Assembly: GCA_030447945.1 (NCBI GenBank)
Contig: JAUJNV010000124.1
Location: forward strand, 1 to 9,599
Source: Fimbriimonas sp.
GTDB lineage: Bacteria; Armatimonadota; Fimbriimonadia; Fimbriimonadales; Fimbriimonadaceae
Reading direction: 5' to 3'
Length of the DNA: 9,599 nt
Shown here: piece after piece, positions 8,927 through 9,599 of the stretch
Numbering within the stretch: position 1 is the first letter of the stretch
How the letters are laid out: every line of letters starts with the position of its first letter
Position numbers and translations under genes: made by a program
The notes under the pieces: generated by a model
Database searches by the model: none
What the model saw: the letters and a program-made list of their open reading frames with translations, nothing else
Told to the model about the DNA's origin: nothing

Positions 8927-9599
8927 CTACTCTAGCTCGATCGTCGCGGGCGGCTTGCTCGTGAGGTCGTAGAACACTCGGTTCACGCCGCCCACCTCGT
9001 TCACGATGCGGCCCGCGATGTGCTCCAAGATCTCGAACGGCAGCGGCACCGCGCGCGCCGTCATCGCGTCCTCGCTCTGCACGGCGCGCAGAACAATCGG
9101 CTGCTGGTGCGTTCGCTCGTCACCCATGACGCCGACCGTATGGACGTCCAGCAGAGCGGCGTAGCTCTGCCAGATGCCCGGCGTCAGGCCACGCTCTTTC
9201 AGAACCGAACGGAAGATCCAGTCGGCCTCCTGCACGATCTCCACCCGCTCCGGCGTGACCTCGCCCAAGATGCGGACGGAAAGGCCCGGCCCCGGAAACG
9301 GCTCGCGCTCCACGATCTCCTCCGGCAACCCAAGCTTTCGTCCCACGGCCCGGACCTCGTCCTTGAAGAGCCACTTCAGGGGCTCGATGAGCCGCATGCG
9401 CATCCACTCCGGCAAGCCGCCCACGTTGTGGTGGGTCTTAATCTTCGCCGCCGTCGGAGAGCCGGATTCGATAACGTCCGGGTAGAGGGTGCCTTGGGCA
9501 AGGAAGTCACACTCCTTCAGCTCGTCCGCGTGCGCCTCGAAGACGCGCACGAAATTCTCGCCCACGATCTTGCGCTTGCGCTCGGGGTCCGTCTCCCCT
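8927..9599 (-). CDS. guaA: GMP synthase (glutamine-hydrolysing), C-terminal part, cut by the window edge
   Basis: GuaA converts XMP to GMP with ATP and glutamine-derived ammonia. Only the last 224 residues are present: the frame is open to base 9599 and begins [20 protein letters not shown]. This covers the end of the ATP-pyrophosphatase domain, with [15 protein letters not shown] and the [14 protein letters not shown] loop, then [39 protein letters not shown], and the dimerisation domain. That domain includes [57 protein letters not shown] and the near-universal PPATIELE ending at TAG 8927-8929. The amidotransferase domain and the ATP-binding SGGVDS loop lie outside the window. No frame break is seen. 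The 184-base gap to hpt contains a small hairpin (8828-8841, TCTCG/CGAGA) but no T-run, so transcription may continue into hpt. Confidence 0.97.
   Translation of the reverse strand, partial: GETDPERKRKIVGENFVRVFEAHADELKECDFLAQGTLYPDVIESGSPTAAKIKTHHNVGGLPEWMRMRLIEPLKWLFKDEVRAVGRKLGLPEEIVEREPFPGPGLSVRILGEVTPERVEIVQEADWIFRSVLKERGLTPGIWQSYAALLDVHTVGVMGDERTHQQPIVLRAVQSEDAMTARAVPLPFEILEHIAGRIVNEVGGVNRVFYDLTSKPPATIELE

Overview
This is an ordinary housekeeping stretch of a high-GC bacterial chromosome in which every supported gene lies on the minus strand, so it is read from right to left. In transcription order: guaA (3' end only), hpt, rho, a bifunctional-nuclease-family (DUF151) gene, ligA, an OGG1-type 8-oxoguanine DNA glycosylase gene, a secreted beta-propeller-like protein of unknown function, a secreted G5-3D cell-wall protein, rsmA (ksgA), and the start of an IS transposase that runs off the left edge. 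No RNA gene, CRISPR array or convincing plus-strand gene was seen.

The organism cannot be named with certainty. High GC, a Gly/Arg-rich N-terminus on Rho, a DUF151 protein and a G5-3D protein directly in front of rsmA (the Bacillota yabE-ksgA arrangement) together suggest a deep-branching bacterium. Armatimonadota is my best guess, with low confidence.

Sequence quality dominates the picture. guaA, hpt, the first half of rho, the G5-3D gene and rsmA are clean. Between about 2680 and 7480, reading frames break repeatedly by one base, mostly in or next to short homopolymers. Each time the conserved protein resumes at once in another frame. The second half of rho, the DUF151 gene, ligA and the glycosylase are all affected, four unrelated genes two of which are normally essential. 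This is the signature of uncorrected long-read indels, not of pseudogenes. The first ~70 bases are also a degraded G/C run, as at a poor contig end.

Functionally, guaA and hpt supply GMP and salvage hypoxanthine/guanine. rho terminates transcription. ligA seals nicks and the adjacent glycosylase starts base excision repair, a pathway ending in ligation. The G5-3D protein and rsmA are fused by a 4-base stop/start overlap and are probably translationally coupled. Two intergenic spacers contain unexplained inverted repeats: 1896-2045 before the G5-3D gene and 6568-6715 between rho and the DUF151 gene. I found no clearly novel system; the inverted repeats are the least explained signals.
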